A stretch of 15,339 nt of DNA, from NCBI GenBank assembly GCA_016783355.1, contig JADHWR010000027.1, positions 1-15,339 on the forward strand. Direction: 5' to 3'. This DNA comes from Candidatus Omnitrophota bacterium. Its GTDB lineage: Bacteria; Omnitrophota; Gorgyraeia; Gygaellales; JAHJCI01. This document shows positions 7,198 to 12,343 of the stretch, in pieces. Positions within the stretch are counted from its first letter, which is position 1. Every line of letters starts with the position of its first letter. The position numbers and the translations under genes are program-made. The notes below the pieces were generated by a model. It saw only the letters and a program-made list of their open reading frames with translations, was not told the DNA's origin and did not search any database.

Positions 7198-7823
7198 ATT
7201 ATTTTCTTGATAATTAAAGCCCAATGAAACTTATCTTCGTAAGCCTTAATTTCATATCTTAACTTCTGAAAATAGGAATAAACATAATCCTTATGAATAC
7301 CGGAATTCTCATGAATGCGGCCTTCTCGTCTATGGATGGATTCTACGATTTTCATCCCTCTCTCGTTAAAATCGGCAAGGATGAATTTACCATCTGGCCG
7401 CAATACTCTATCGGCTTGATAAAGAAGCTTATCCATAACATCAATATGATGAAATAGATTGACGATAACTACATTCTCAAAACTATGATCGGCAAAGGTC
7501 AAAGACATTCCATCCATTATATAAAACTTGACGCGGGAAAGCAAATCTTGATAGGCAAGGTTTAAGGCTGCAGTTTTTAAGACTTCTTTATCCTTGTCTA
7601 TTGAACTAAACTCATATCCTGTCCCTGCCATAACTAATGTTGTATGACCTGTGCCTGTGCCAATCTCTAAGATATTGCCGCCTAAAGGCCCTGCCTTCTT
7701 TAAGATAAATCTTCGACTTTTAAGAAAATCAAGACCCTTGCTTTTATAAAGAGAGATTCTTTGCGCAAAGTATTGATGATTTTGCTCTATTTCTTTATCA
7801 GTTAGGTTTGGGATATATTGCAT
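7194..7823 (-). CDS. Class I SAM-dependent methyltransferase
   Basis: A 209-residue Rossmann-fold methyltransferase. Motif I is ILEIGTGTGHTT (51-62), the acidic residue at the end of strand 2 is in SSIDKD (about 76), motif II-like sequence is VVIVNLFHHID, and LRPDGKFILADF is the post-II region of small-molecule methyltransferases. The substrate cannot be deduced. Its start lies 22 bases inside the end of the MinD-type gene and its stop overlaps the DUF89 start as ATGA, so it is translated within the same coupled run. Confidence 0.85.
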   Translation of the reverse strand: MQYIPNLTDKEIEQNHQYFAQRISLYKSKGLDFLKSRRFILKKAGPLGGNILEIGTGTGHTTLVMAGTGYEFSSIDKDKEVLKTAALNLAYQDLLSRVKFYIMDGMSLTFADHSFENVVIVNLFHHIDVMDKLLYQADRVLRPDGKFILADFNERGMKIVESIHRREGRIHENSGIHKDYVYSYFQKLRYEIKAYEDKFHWALIIKKII

Positions 7824-8656
7824 TTAATCGTGGCAAATAAATGCTTAAATTCACTTTTATATTGTGGGAGTGCTTCAACAAGGGGAATGCCTTTTGAATA
7901 AGCAGAGGCTATCTCTTTCTTAAAAGGGATCCTTAAGAGAACCGGAATCTGTTCTTTCCGGCAATAATCATCCACTCCTTTATCGCCTAAATCAGAACGA
8001 TTGATTACTACACCGAAGGGAATCTTAAGTTCTTTCAGGGTCTGGACAGCCAACATTAAATCATTAAGCCCAAATGGCGTAGGCTCAGTAACCAAAATAC
8101 AAAAATCACTATTTTTAACTGATTCAATAACAGGACAAGAGGTTCCCGGAGGCACATCAATGACTGTTGTTAGCGGCATACTCCTCTGCTCTTGTGCTTT
8201 TTTCTTAACTGCCCTGATTAAGGGCGGGGCCATTGCCTCGCCAATATTAAGCAAGCCATGGATAAATTCTATGTTGCCCCTTTGTCCTGCCTCAACATAA
8301 CCAATCACCTTGTTTGTCTCCTTTATTGCCCCTTGTGGACAAAGATAAGAACAAGCACCACAGCCGTGGCACAACTCAGGAAATACTAAGACCTTATCCT
8401 TAAGGACAGCGAGTGCATTGTAAGCACAAATCTGTGCGCAGCGGCCGCAGAAATTACACTTAGATAAGTCAATTTGCGGAATAGGAATACTTACAGGGTA
8501 TTTTTCTTTAATCCGAGGGGTCAAAAAGATATGAGCATTGGGTTCTTCCACATCGCAATCTAAGAATTGAATATTATTTTCTATAGAAAGTGCCAGATTT
8601 GTGGCAACAGTAGTTTTACCTGTTCCGCCCTTACCACTAGCAACAGAAATTATCAT
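7802..8656 (-). CDS. MinD/Mrp-type P-loop ATPase with inserted 2[4Fe-4S] ferredoxin domain (paralogue 2)
   Basis: COG1149-type protein of 284 residues, paralogous to the gene at 2118-3143 but without the repeat-encoded insertion. The deviant Walker A motif GKGGTGKTT is at 8-16. Cluster motifs are CNFCGRCAQIC (67-77) and CHGCGACSYLC (96-106), 18 residues apart. VIDVPPGTSCPV and TEPTPFGLNDL follow. It probably couples ATP hydrolysis to metal-cluster assembly or electron delivery, working with the adjacent NifX-like proteins. The start is ATG 8656, which shares its A with the TGA stop of the zinc-ribbon gene (TGATG); a longer reading from 8692 would put 12 unrelated residues before the P-loop. 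Homologues occur in pairs near ORP/NifX genes in sulfate reducers. Confidence 0.92.
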   Translation of the reverse strand: MIISVASGKGGTGKTTVATNLALSIENNIQFLDCDVEEPNAHIFLTPRIKEKYPVSIPIPQIDLSKCNFCGRCAQICAYNALAVLKDKVLVFPELCHGCGACSYLCPQGAIKETNKVIGYVEAGQRGNIEFIHGLLNIGEAMAPPLIRAVKKKAQEQRSMPLTTVIDVPPGTSCPVIESVKNSDFCILVTEPTPFGLNDLMLAVQTLKELKIPFGVVINRSDLGDKGVDDYCRKEQIPVLLRIPFKKEIASAYSKGIPLVEALPQYKSEFKHLFATIKCNISQT

Positions 8657-8886
8657 CACGCACGAACCATCCGCGAGCCACACTTCGAACAACTTACAGA
8701 ATAACAGGGAACACCTACTTGATGGGAAACTCTTGCTCCGCAGCTAGGACACACGCATTCACCCGCGGGTCCTGCACCGGGTCGATTGCCGCCCATTCTA
8801 CCTCTGCCGCCCCCGCGGCCTCCTCCCATACCTCTGCCACTTCCTGGCCCTTGACCAGATGGCCCTGTTCCGTCTCCAAATGGCAT
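8656..8886 (-). CDS. Small glycine-rich zinc-ribbon protein
   Basis: A 76-residue protein with two parts. The N-terminal half begins MPFGDGTGP, the same opening as the DUF5320 protein at 9849-10226, and continues as a Gly/Arg/Met-rich linker. The C-terminal half is a zinc-ribbon candidate: C-V-CPSCG then CYSVSCSKCG. ATG 8886 is preferred over the in-frame GTG at 8895, because that GTG lies within the Shine-Dalgarno sequence (GGAGGGTGG). It begins one base after the NifX-like stop and is coupled by TGATG to the MinD-type gene. It may chaperone or carry metal for the ATPase; this is inference. Confidence 0.82.
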   Translation of the reverse strand: MPFGDGTGPSGQGPGSGRGMGGGRGGGRGRMGGNRPGAGPAGECVCPSCGARVSHQVGVPCYSVSCSKCGSRMVRA

Positions 8887-8887
8887 C

Positions 8888-9262
8888 TTAACCACCCTCC
8901 TTTATACCAAAGTGCCTATTTACTGTTGGACCCCCTGTGGACTGATGCTTACCCTTCTTATAATTTTCAACTGCCTCACAAACCTTTCCGCTTATTCCTG
9001 TAATTATCCCTACTCCTGCTGCCTGCAATGTAGCAAAGGCATTGGGCCCGACATTACCGGTTAAAACTACTTCAACACCCTTATTCGTCATCAGTTGTCC
9101 TGCTTGAATTCCTGCGCCACCGCCTACGCTAACACTGGGATTCCTCACTGCTTCAAACTCCAATGTATCTGGGTCAACGATAATGAAATATTGACAGCGG
9201 CCAAATCTGGGGTCAACAAGAGATCCCAAATTGTCTCCTTGTGAGGTTACGCATATCTTCAT
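8888..9262 (-). CDS. NifX/NifB C-terminal-like (dinitrogenase Fe-Mo cofactor biosynthesis fold) protein 1
   Basis: A 124-residue protein of the NifX/VnfY/NafY-like family, which also contains the Desulfovibrio orange protein that binds a Mo-Cu-S cluster. It opens MKICVTSQGDNLGSLVDPRFGRC, a typical family start, followed by the acidic strand FIIVDPDT, then VVLTGNVGPNAFATLQAAGVGI and the GKVCEAVENYKKGK helix. The molecular role is binding or carrying a metal-sulfur cofactor. No nitrogenase gene is seen here, so nitrogen fixation is not implied. ATG overlaps the stop of the second NifX-like gene as ATGA. Confidence 0.9.
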   Translation of the reverse strand: MKICVTSQGDNLGSLVDPRFGRCQYFIIVDPDTLEFEAVRNPSVSVGGGAGIQAGQLMTNKGVEVVLTGNVGPNAFATLQAAGVGIITGISGKVCEAVENYKKGKHQSTGGPTVNRHFGIKEGG

Positions 9263-9651
9263 TGGTTTTCCTCCTCAGGGTGATTACACTCAGTTTTCTC
9301 TATCCCATGCCCTTTACCCAAACCAGGCCGGCATAGATTCTCCCCACCTTCAAGTGACCCCTTAATTATCTTCTCAATCACCTCATCTATCCTGCCACTG
9401 ACTCCCATTATAGCATCAATTCCGAATTGAGCAAATAACCCCTGCGCCCTCTGACCCATACCTTCCGCAATAATACACTTTATTCCTTTCTGATGAAAAA
9501 ACTGAGGCAAAAATCCTGGATGATGACCAGGATTATCAAGGGTCTGGCGACTGATTAATTTATTTTCCTCAATCTCGATAATTGTAAAGGTGGGGCAGCG
9601 ACCAAAGTGTGCAGAGACAAAATCTCCATCTGTAGAAATGACTATCTTCAA
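9259..9651 (-). CDS. NifX/NifB C-terminal-like protein 2 (TTG start)
   Basis: Paralogue of the adjacent NifX-like protein, 130 residues. It opens KIVISTDGDFVSAHFGRCPTF and carries IIAEGMGQRAQGLFAQFGIDAI; the tail is Cys/His-containing (CRPGLGKGHG...ECNHPEE), which is common in cluster-binding members of this family. I chose TTG 9651 as start because it lies four bases after a strong GGAGGAG and yields the conserved family N-terminus. An in-frame ATG at 9738 would add 29 residues encoded by A/T-rich palindromic repeat sequence. Tandem NifX-like genes next to a ferredoxin-MinD ATPase are typical of ORP-like loci. Confidence 0.86.
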   Translation of the reverse strand: MKIVISTDGDFVSAHFGRCPTFTIIEIEENKLISRQTLDNPGHHPGFLPQFFHQKGIKCIIAEGMGQRAQGLFAQFGIDAIMGVSGRIDEVIEKIIKGSLEGGENLCRPGLGKGHGIEKTECNHPEEENQ

Positions 9652-9655
9652 AACG

Positions 9656-9662
9656 CTCCTCC
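9656..9662 (-). promoter_or_regulatory. Strong ribosome binding site fixing the TTG start of NifX-like 2
   Basis: GGAGGAG in the mRNA sense, four bases before TTG 9651. It decides against the longer in-frame start at 9738, which has no comparable site. Confidence 0.8.
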
Positions 9663-9663
9663 T

Positions 9664-9686
9664 TATTTTTTGCTTCGCAAAAAATA
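9664..9686. repeat. AT-rich perfect hairpin in the leader of NifX-like 2
   Basis: Perfect 10-bp arms TATTTTTTGC (9664-9673) and GCAAAAAATA (9677-9686) around a TTC loop. It lies immediately upstream of the Shine-Dalgarno sequence, so it could influence translation initiation, or it may be another repeat. The A/T-rich bases 9687-9760 contain further short runs of the CAATTGAAAATAG type but nothing that looks coding. Confidence 0.7.
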
Positions 9687-9780
9687 GAGCAATAGAAAAT
9701 CGACAATTGAAAATAGAAATATTTTTATTGCGGTCCATTCTCTATTGTCTATTTTCGCATTCTATTAATGAGCACATGAC

Positions 9781-9835
9781 TTATGGAACGCAGTGCCAGC
9801 CACAAAGCGTCGGCTGGCACCCTGTTCGACCATAA
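9781..9835. repeat. Hairpin repeat between DUF5320 and NifX-like genes
   Basis: Perfect 9-bp arms GTGCCAGCC (9793-9801) and GGCTGGCAC (9812-9820), enclosed by TTATGG (9781-9786) with CCATAA (9830-9835). The loop ACAAAGCGT, flanked by GCC and GGC, is also found on the opposite strand in the hairpins inside the MinD-type gene at 2814-2835. This links the intergenic hairpins to the coding insertions. It may also act as a processing site between the two genes. Confidence 0.78.
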
Positions 9836-9848
9836 ACTTAGGTCTCAC

Positions 9849-10226
9849 TTATTTCTGCTCGTTCTTTGCTGTAGATTCTAACTCGGTAATACGTTGGTTT
9901 ATGGACTTAAGCTCTTCCTGAATTGCCTGGGCCTGCTGTTTTAAAAAATCTGCCTCTTGTTGAGGGCTACTCACTCCTGAACCCCCGCCTCCCCAGGCAG
10001 GAAGACCTTGTGCAGCTCTCGCCCATCCGGATAGACCTGTGGCATAATACCAGTTTCTCCGGCCTCGGCCACCACCACGGCCAGCAAAGCCTCTACCCCC
10101 GCCAAAATAACCTCTACCGGGAATTGGATTCATATAACCGGGTACAGAATAACCAGCGCAATAACCTGCAGCGCGACCTGTCATTGGTCCTAATCCAGCA
10201 GGACCAGTTCCATCTCCACCTGGCAT
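9849..10226 (-). CDS. DUF5320 family protein
   Basis: A 125-residue protein with the DUF5320 signature at the N-terminus: MPGGDGTGPAGLGPMTGRAAGYCAG. A Gly/Arg/aromatic-rich middle follows, then a C-terminal helix (about residues 88-122, QQEADFLKQQAQAIQEEL onward) likely to form a coiled coil. DUF5320 has no established function, but the genes are regularly found beside NifX-like and MinD-type genes, and the shared MP(G/F)GDGTGP opening with the zinc-ribbon protein suggests a common partner. ATG 10226 is used; the in-frame GTG at 10235 falls inside the GAGGAGGTGG Shine-Dalgarno sequence. Confidence 0.85.
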   Translation of the reverse strand: MPGGDGTGPAGLGPMTGRAAGYCAGYSVPGYMNPIPGRGYFGGGRGFAGRGGGRGRRNWYYATGLSGWARAAQGLPAWGGGGSGVSSPQQEADFLKQQAQAIQEELKSINQRITELESTAKNEQK

Positions 10227-10241
10227 CTTAACCACCTCCTC

Positions 10242-10338
10242 AATGAGTCCGCCAAAGTTCGTTGGCGGACGAATTGATTCCGACGAGCGCTGTAAAATTA
10301 TCGAAGAGAATTTTACAGCATATTAAGCGAGTCGGAAT
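10242..10338. repeat. Composite repeat: GC hairpin plus AT-rich hairpin copy 3
   Basis: The first part (10242-10283) repeats 4502-4543 with one mismatch, arms GTCCGCCAA (10247-10255) and TTGGCGGAC (10262-10270). The second part is the AT hairpin GCTGTAAAATT (10289-10299) with AATTTTACAGC (10309-10319), here without an inserted module; its loop is ATCGAAGAG. An outer stem ATTCCGAC (10277-10284) with GTCGGAAT (10331-10338) encloses it. As at 4502, the element ends directly before the Shine-Dalgarno sequence of the next gene, DUF5320. Confidence 0.85.
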
Positions 10339-10368
10339 ATTCATTTAACATAGGATGTCTTTAATGAG

Positions 10369-10385
10369 CCCCGCCTTTGGCGGGG
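10369..10385. repeat. GC hairpin directly after the fur stop codon
   Basis: Perfect 7-bp arms CCCCGCC and GGCGGGG around a three-base loop, abutting the stop at 10386. It carries the same AATGAG flank as the hairpins at 4502 and 10242. In the mRNA sense no U-tract follows, so it is probably a repeat or mRNA-stabilising hairpin rather than an intrinsic terminator. Confidence 0.7.
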
Positions 10386-10901
10386 TCACTTACATTTCTC
10401 GCACAGTCCAGAAAACTGTATTTGATGGCTCTTAATATTAAACTTATATTTTTCAGAAAGCACCTTTTCTATCTTATCAAGCAATCCTTTTTCTTGTTCA
10501 ATAAATTCTGTGTAATCAATTACCCTTCCGCAATTCGTGCATACTAAATGGTGGTGATGAGTGACTGCATTTGGTCCTTGCAACAACTCATATCTGCTCT
10601 TGCCGTCACCAAAGTCAAATCTAAACACAAGGCCCATATTTACCAAAATCTCCAGGGTGCGATAAACAGTAGTTAAGCCAACGCCAGGATATCTTTTATG
10701 GACTTCAAAATATATCTCTTCTGCACTAAGATGCTTTGTCGAATTATTAGTCAGTGCCTCTAAGATTGCCTGCCGTGGCAGAGTAATGCGAAATCCAGCA
10801 TCTTGAAAATTAGCACACCACCATCTTGGGCCTCTCCCAAATCCTCTTGGCACTTCGACCTCACTCAGCGCCAACCCTAAGTCTGTCGAACGGGTTGGCA
10901 T
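10386..10901 (-). CDS. Fur-family metal-responsive transcriptional regulator
   Basis: A winged-helix Fur/PerR/Zur-family repressor of 171 residues. The DNA-binding domain includes GFRITLPRQAILEAL (36-50), HLSAEEIYFEV and the recognition helix GVGLTTVYRTLEIL. The metal and dimerisation part has HHHHLVCTNCG (115-125) and GLCEKC (165-170); the two CxxC pairs (C121/C124, C167/C170) form the structural zinc site. Which metal it senses cannot be decided. Residues about 3-18 are encoded by a 48-bp repeat insertion; without it the start would read MPRGFGRGP directly. Its own promoter contains a Fur box, implying autoregulation, and it heads the NifX/MinD gene run. Confidence 0.93.
   Translation of the reverse strand: MPTRSTDLGLALSEVEVPRGFGRGPRWWCANFQDAGFRITLPRQAILEALTNNSTKHLSAEEIYFEVHKRYPGVGLTTVYRTLEILVNMGLVFRFDFGDGKSRYELLQGPNAVTHHHHLVCTNCGRVIDYTEFIEQEKGLLDKIEKVLSEKYKFNIKSHQIQFSGLCEKCK
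10847..10900. repeat. 48-bp in-frame repeat insertion at the N-terminus of fur
   Basis: The direct repeat TTGGCA occurs at 10847-10852 and 10895-10900, exactly 48 bp (16 codons) apart. Between them lies a 42-bp sequence with two overlapping inverted repeats: TTCGAC (10854-10859) with GTCGAA (10885-10890), and GCCAACCC (10870-10877) with GGGTTGGC (10892-10899). Removing one direct repeat and the intervening bases restores an uninterrupted reading frame, MPRGFGRGP. One end reads CCCGTTCGA on the coding strand, as do both ends of the lipA insertion. Confidence 0.8.
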
Positions 10902-10920
10902 TTTAACAATCTCAGTAATT

Positions 10921-10939
10921 GAAAATGATTTCCATTATC
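10921..10939 (-). promoter_or_regulatory. Fur box overlapping the fur transcription start
   Basis: On the minus strand the site reads GATAATGGAAATCATTTTC, matching the classical 19-bp Fur box at 16 positions by my count. It lies directly downstream of the -10 element, where a bound repressor would block initiation. Autoregulation and metal control of the downstream NifX/MinD genes are inferred. Confidence 0.8.
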
Positions 10940-10940
10940 A

Positions 10941-10969
10941 AGTATAACCAATTTTCATTACTTTGTCAA
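10941..10969 (-). promoter_or_regulatory. Sigma-70-type promoter of fur
   Basis: A consensus TTGACA (10969-10964) and a near-consensus TATACT (10946-10941) are separated by exactly 17 bases. Transcription should start near 10934, inside the Fur box. It is the clearest promoter in the window and probably drives fur, DUF5320 and at least part of the following run. Confidence 0.85.
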
Positions 10970-10991
10970 GTATTATTTTGCAGGTATTCCA

Positions 10992-11404
10992 GCGGGTCCT
11001 GTCTCGGCAGAGCCCAAAATTGTCCTCGCTCAAGGGGAAGCCTCTATAGGGTATAATTCGCTGCGGGCTATTTTGGGCAGTTGGCACTGAGTCCCTCGAC
11101 TTCGCTCGGGATAAACTCCGTCGCAGTGCCCACTGCCTCGCCACCCGCTTATAAGATCAATTATGGAAGTCCGACTTCCAAAGATCTATGAGCCGCTTGA
11201 CTTGAGAATGAAAGTTTTTATGGACAGTGCAATTAGAAATCCTTCGGCAAGTGTCTGCAAGGAATTACGAGGAGTGAATGACGGAACTGACCGTAAGGGA
11301 ATTCCGTCAAATGAACGAGTCGTAAGCCGTAGCAGACGGTGAAAGATTTCAGCGCTGGGAATAAAGACTTTCATTCGGGTAGTCTCGCCGAAGACAGGAC
11401 CCGC
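10992..11404. repeat. 413-bp intergenic segment bounded by 13-bp inverted repeats
   Basis: The ends are GCGGGTCCTGTCT (10992-11004) and its complement AGACAGGACCCGC (11392-11404). Inside are several hairpins: GCCCAAAAT (11012-11020) with ATTTTGGGC (11070-11078), GGCACTG (11083-11089) with CAGTGCC (11124-11130), TGGAAGT (11164-11170) with ACTTCCA (11174-11180), and a long imperfect palindrome at 11206-11376. No transposase or credible gene is present; two open frames within are products of the repeats. It may be a miniature mobile element or a nest of several. It sits between the lipA/radical SAM operon and the fur promoter. Confidence 0.65.
11206..11376. repeat. 171-nt imperfect palindrome / possible structured RNA
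   Basis: The nested stems, from outside in, are: GAATGAAAGTTTTTAT (11206-11221) with ATAAAGACTTTCATTC (11361-11376), 15 of 16 pairs with the odd one able to form G-U on one strand; CAGTGC with GCGCTG (one G-U); GAAATC with GATTTC; GTCTGC with GCAGAC; TTACGA with TCGTAA; GACGGAA with TTCCGTC. Pairing over more than 100 bases with interior loops and wobble pairs fits either a folded RNA or a decayed palindromic element. I do not recognise an RNA family. Confidence 0.55.
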
Positions 11405-11432
11405 CCATAAACAAGGACCGCCCCTTTTATGA

Positions 11433-12341
11433 CTATTTTTGGGGAAGGTAATAGATTTTGGTTTGGTATTCTTTAGAGTGAAGCTGACCTTCTTTAAGCA
11501 TTCTCTCGATTATGCCAGCTTGCGAGAATCTCCTTTCAATGTCCTCTGCTTGCTCCTTTCGTAAAGGATGTCGTTGGGATATTTCCAGGATTGCGCTTCT
11601 GGCATCAGGAAACTCCTCTATGCCAAACTCTCCTATTTCATAATCACAAAGGGGCTCTGCCTCAAGAATGCTCGCTGCCTTAAAAATCTGAAGTGTCTGC
11701 GGCACTTTTACCCAAGGCTGAGCAGGTGGTCTTATCGGTACATTGACATATACCCGATCAGGTTTAATCAGAGCAATAAGTTCTTTTATCTTCTTAAGTT
11801 CTCTATCTGTATCGTTTAAACCATCCACCAACATTACTTCAAGCCAAATCTTGCCTTTATATTCTTTTCTAAAATCAACCTGACCCTTCAGCATTAGGGA
11901 AAAATCAATCTTAGGATGAGGTTGATTTATACGGCGAAAAATCTCGGGGCTTGCTGCATCTAAGGTTGGCAAGACAACATCTGCCTCTAATAAATCCCGG
12001 CGCACAGAGGCCATAAAAAAAAGTGAGCCATTCGTCAAAACAGCAACAGGAATCTTGAATTTAATCTTGCACTGATGGATAAGCCAACCAAGGTCAGAAG
12101 AAAGCGTCGGCTCTCCATCACCAGCAAAAGTAATGTAATCAGCACAAGATTTCTTTAATGTGCTTTCGATCTCAGTAAAAATATCCTCCTTTGGGAAAAA
12201 GGACTGACGTTCTATTTGCAGGTTATCCGTTATTCCAATCTGACAATAAACACAACTATAACTGCAGGTCTTCGCAGGGATTGGGCTTACACCTAAAGAG
12301 CGACCTAAACGACGCGAAGGAACTGGACCAAAGATAAACAT
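11433..12341 (-). CDS. Radical SAM protein, COG0731 family
   Basis: A 302-residue radical SAM protein. It begins MFIFGPVPSRRLGRSLG, the signature opening of this family, followed by the cluster motif CSYSCVYC (C26, C30, C33). TFAGDGEPTL and VLTNGSL are typical conserved blocks, and EVMLVDGLND follows. COG0731 includes the archaeal wyosine-forming Taw1, but bacterial members of this shorter form have no established substrate. ATG 12341 is two bases after the lipA stop; the longer reading from 12560 overlaps lipA by over 200 bases and has an implausible N-terminus. Its place after gcvP and lipA suggests co-expression, perhaps a shared demand for SAM and Fe-S chemistry. Confidence 0.88.
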   Translation of the reverse strand: MFIFGPVPSRRLGRSLGVSPIPAKTCSYSCVYCQIGITDNLQIERQSFFPKEDIFTEIESTLKKSCADYITFAGDGEPTLSSDLGWLIHQCKIKFKIPVAVLTNGSLFFMASVRRDLLEADVVLPTLDAASPEIFRRINQPHPKIDFSLMLKGQVDFRKEYKGKIWLEVMLVDGLNDTDRELKKIKELIALIKPDRVYVNVPIRPPAQPWVKVPQTLQIFKAASILEAEPLCDYEIGEFGIEEFPDARSAILEISQRHPLRKEQAEDIERRFSQAGIIERMLKEGQLHSKEYQTKIYYLPQK

Positions 12342-12343
12342 AA

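Noticed and set aside
8657..8692. Longer start for the second MinD-type ATPase.
   Set aside because: ATG 8656 overlaps the upstream stop as TGATG and places the P-loop at the usual position.
8888..9651. Evidence of nitrogen fixation from the NifX-like genes.
   Set aside because: No nitrogenase or other nif gene is present, and this fold is common in non-diazotrophs.
9652..9738. A 29-residue N-terminal extension of NifX-like protein 2.
   Set aside because: It is encoded by an A/T-rich hairpin region without a ribosome binding site, while TTG 9651 has a strong one and the family N-terminus.
10938..11144. Minus-strand 68-codon open frame upstream of fur.
   Set aside because: It overlaps the fur promoter and Fur box and runs through inverted repeats; there is no ribosome binding site or recognisable domain.
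11186..11374. Minus-strand 62-codon open frame.
   Set aside because: It coincides almost exactly with the 171-nt imperfect palindrome, so the open frame is best explained by the repeat.
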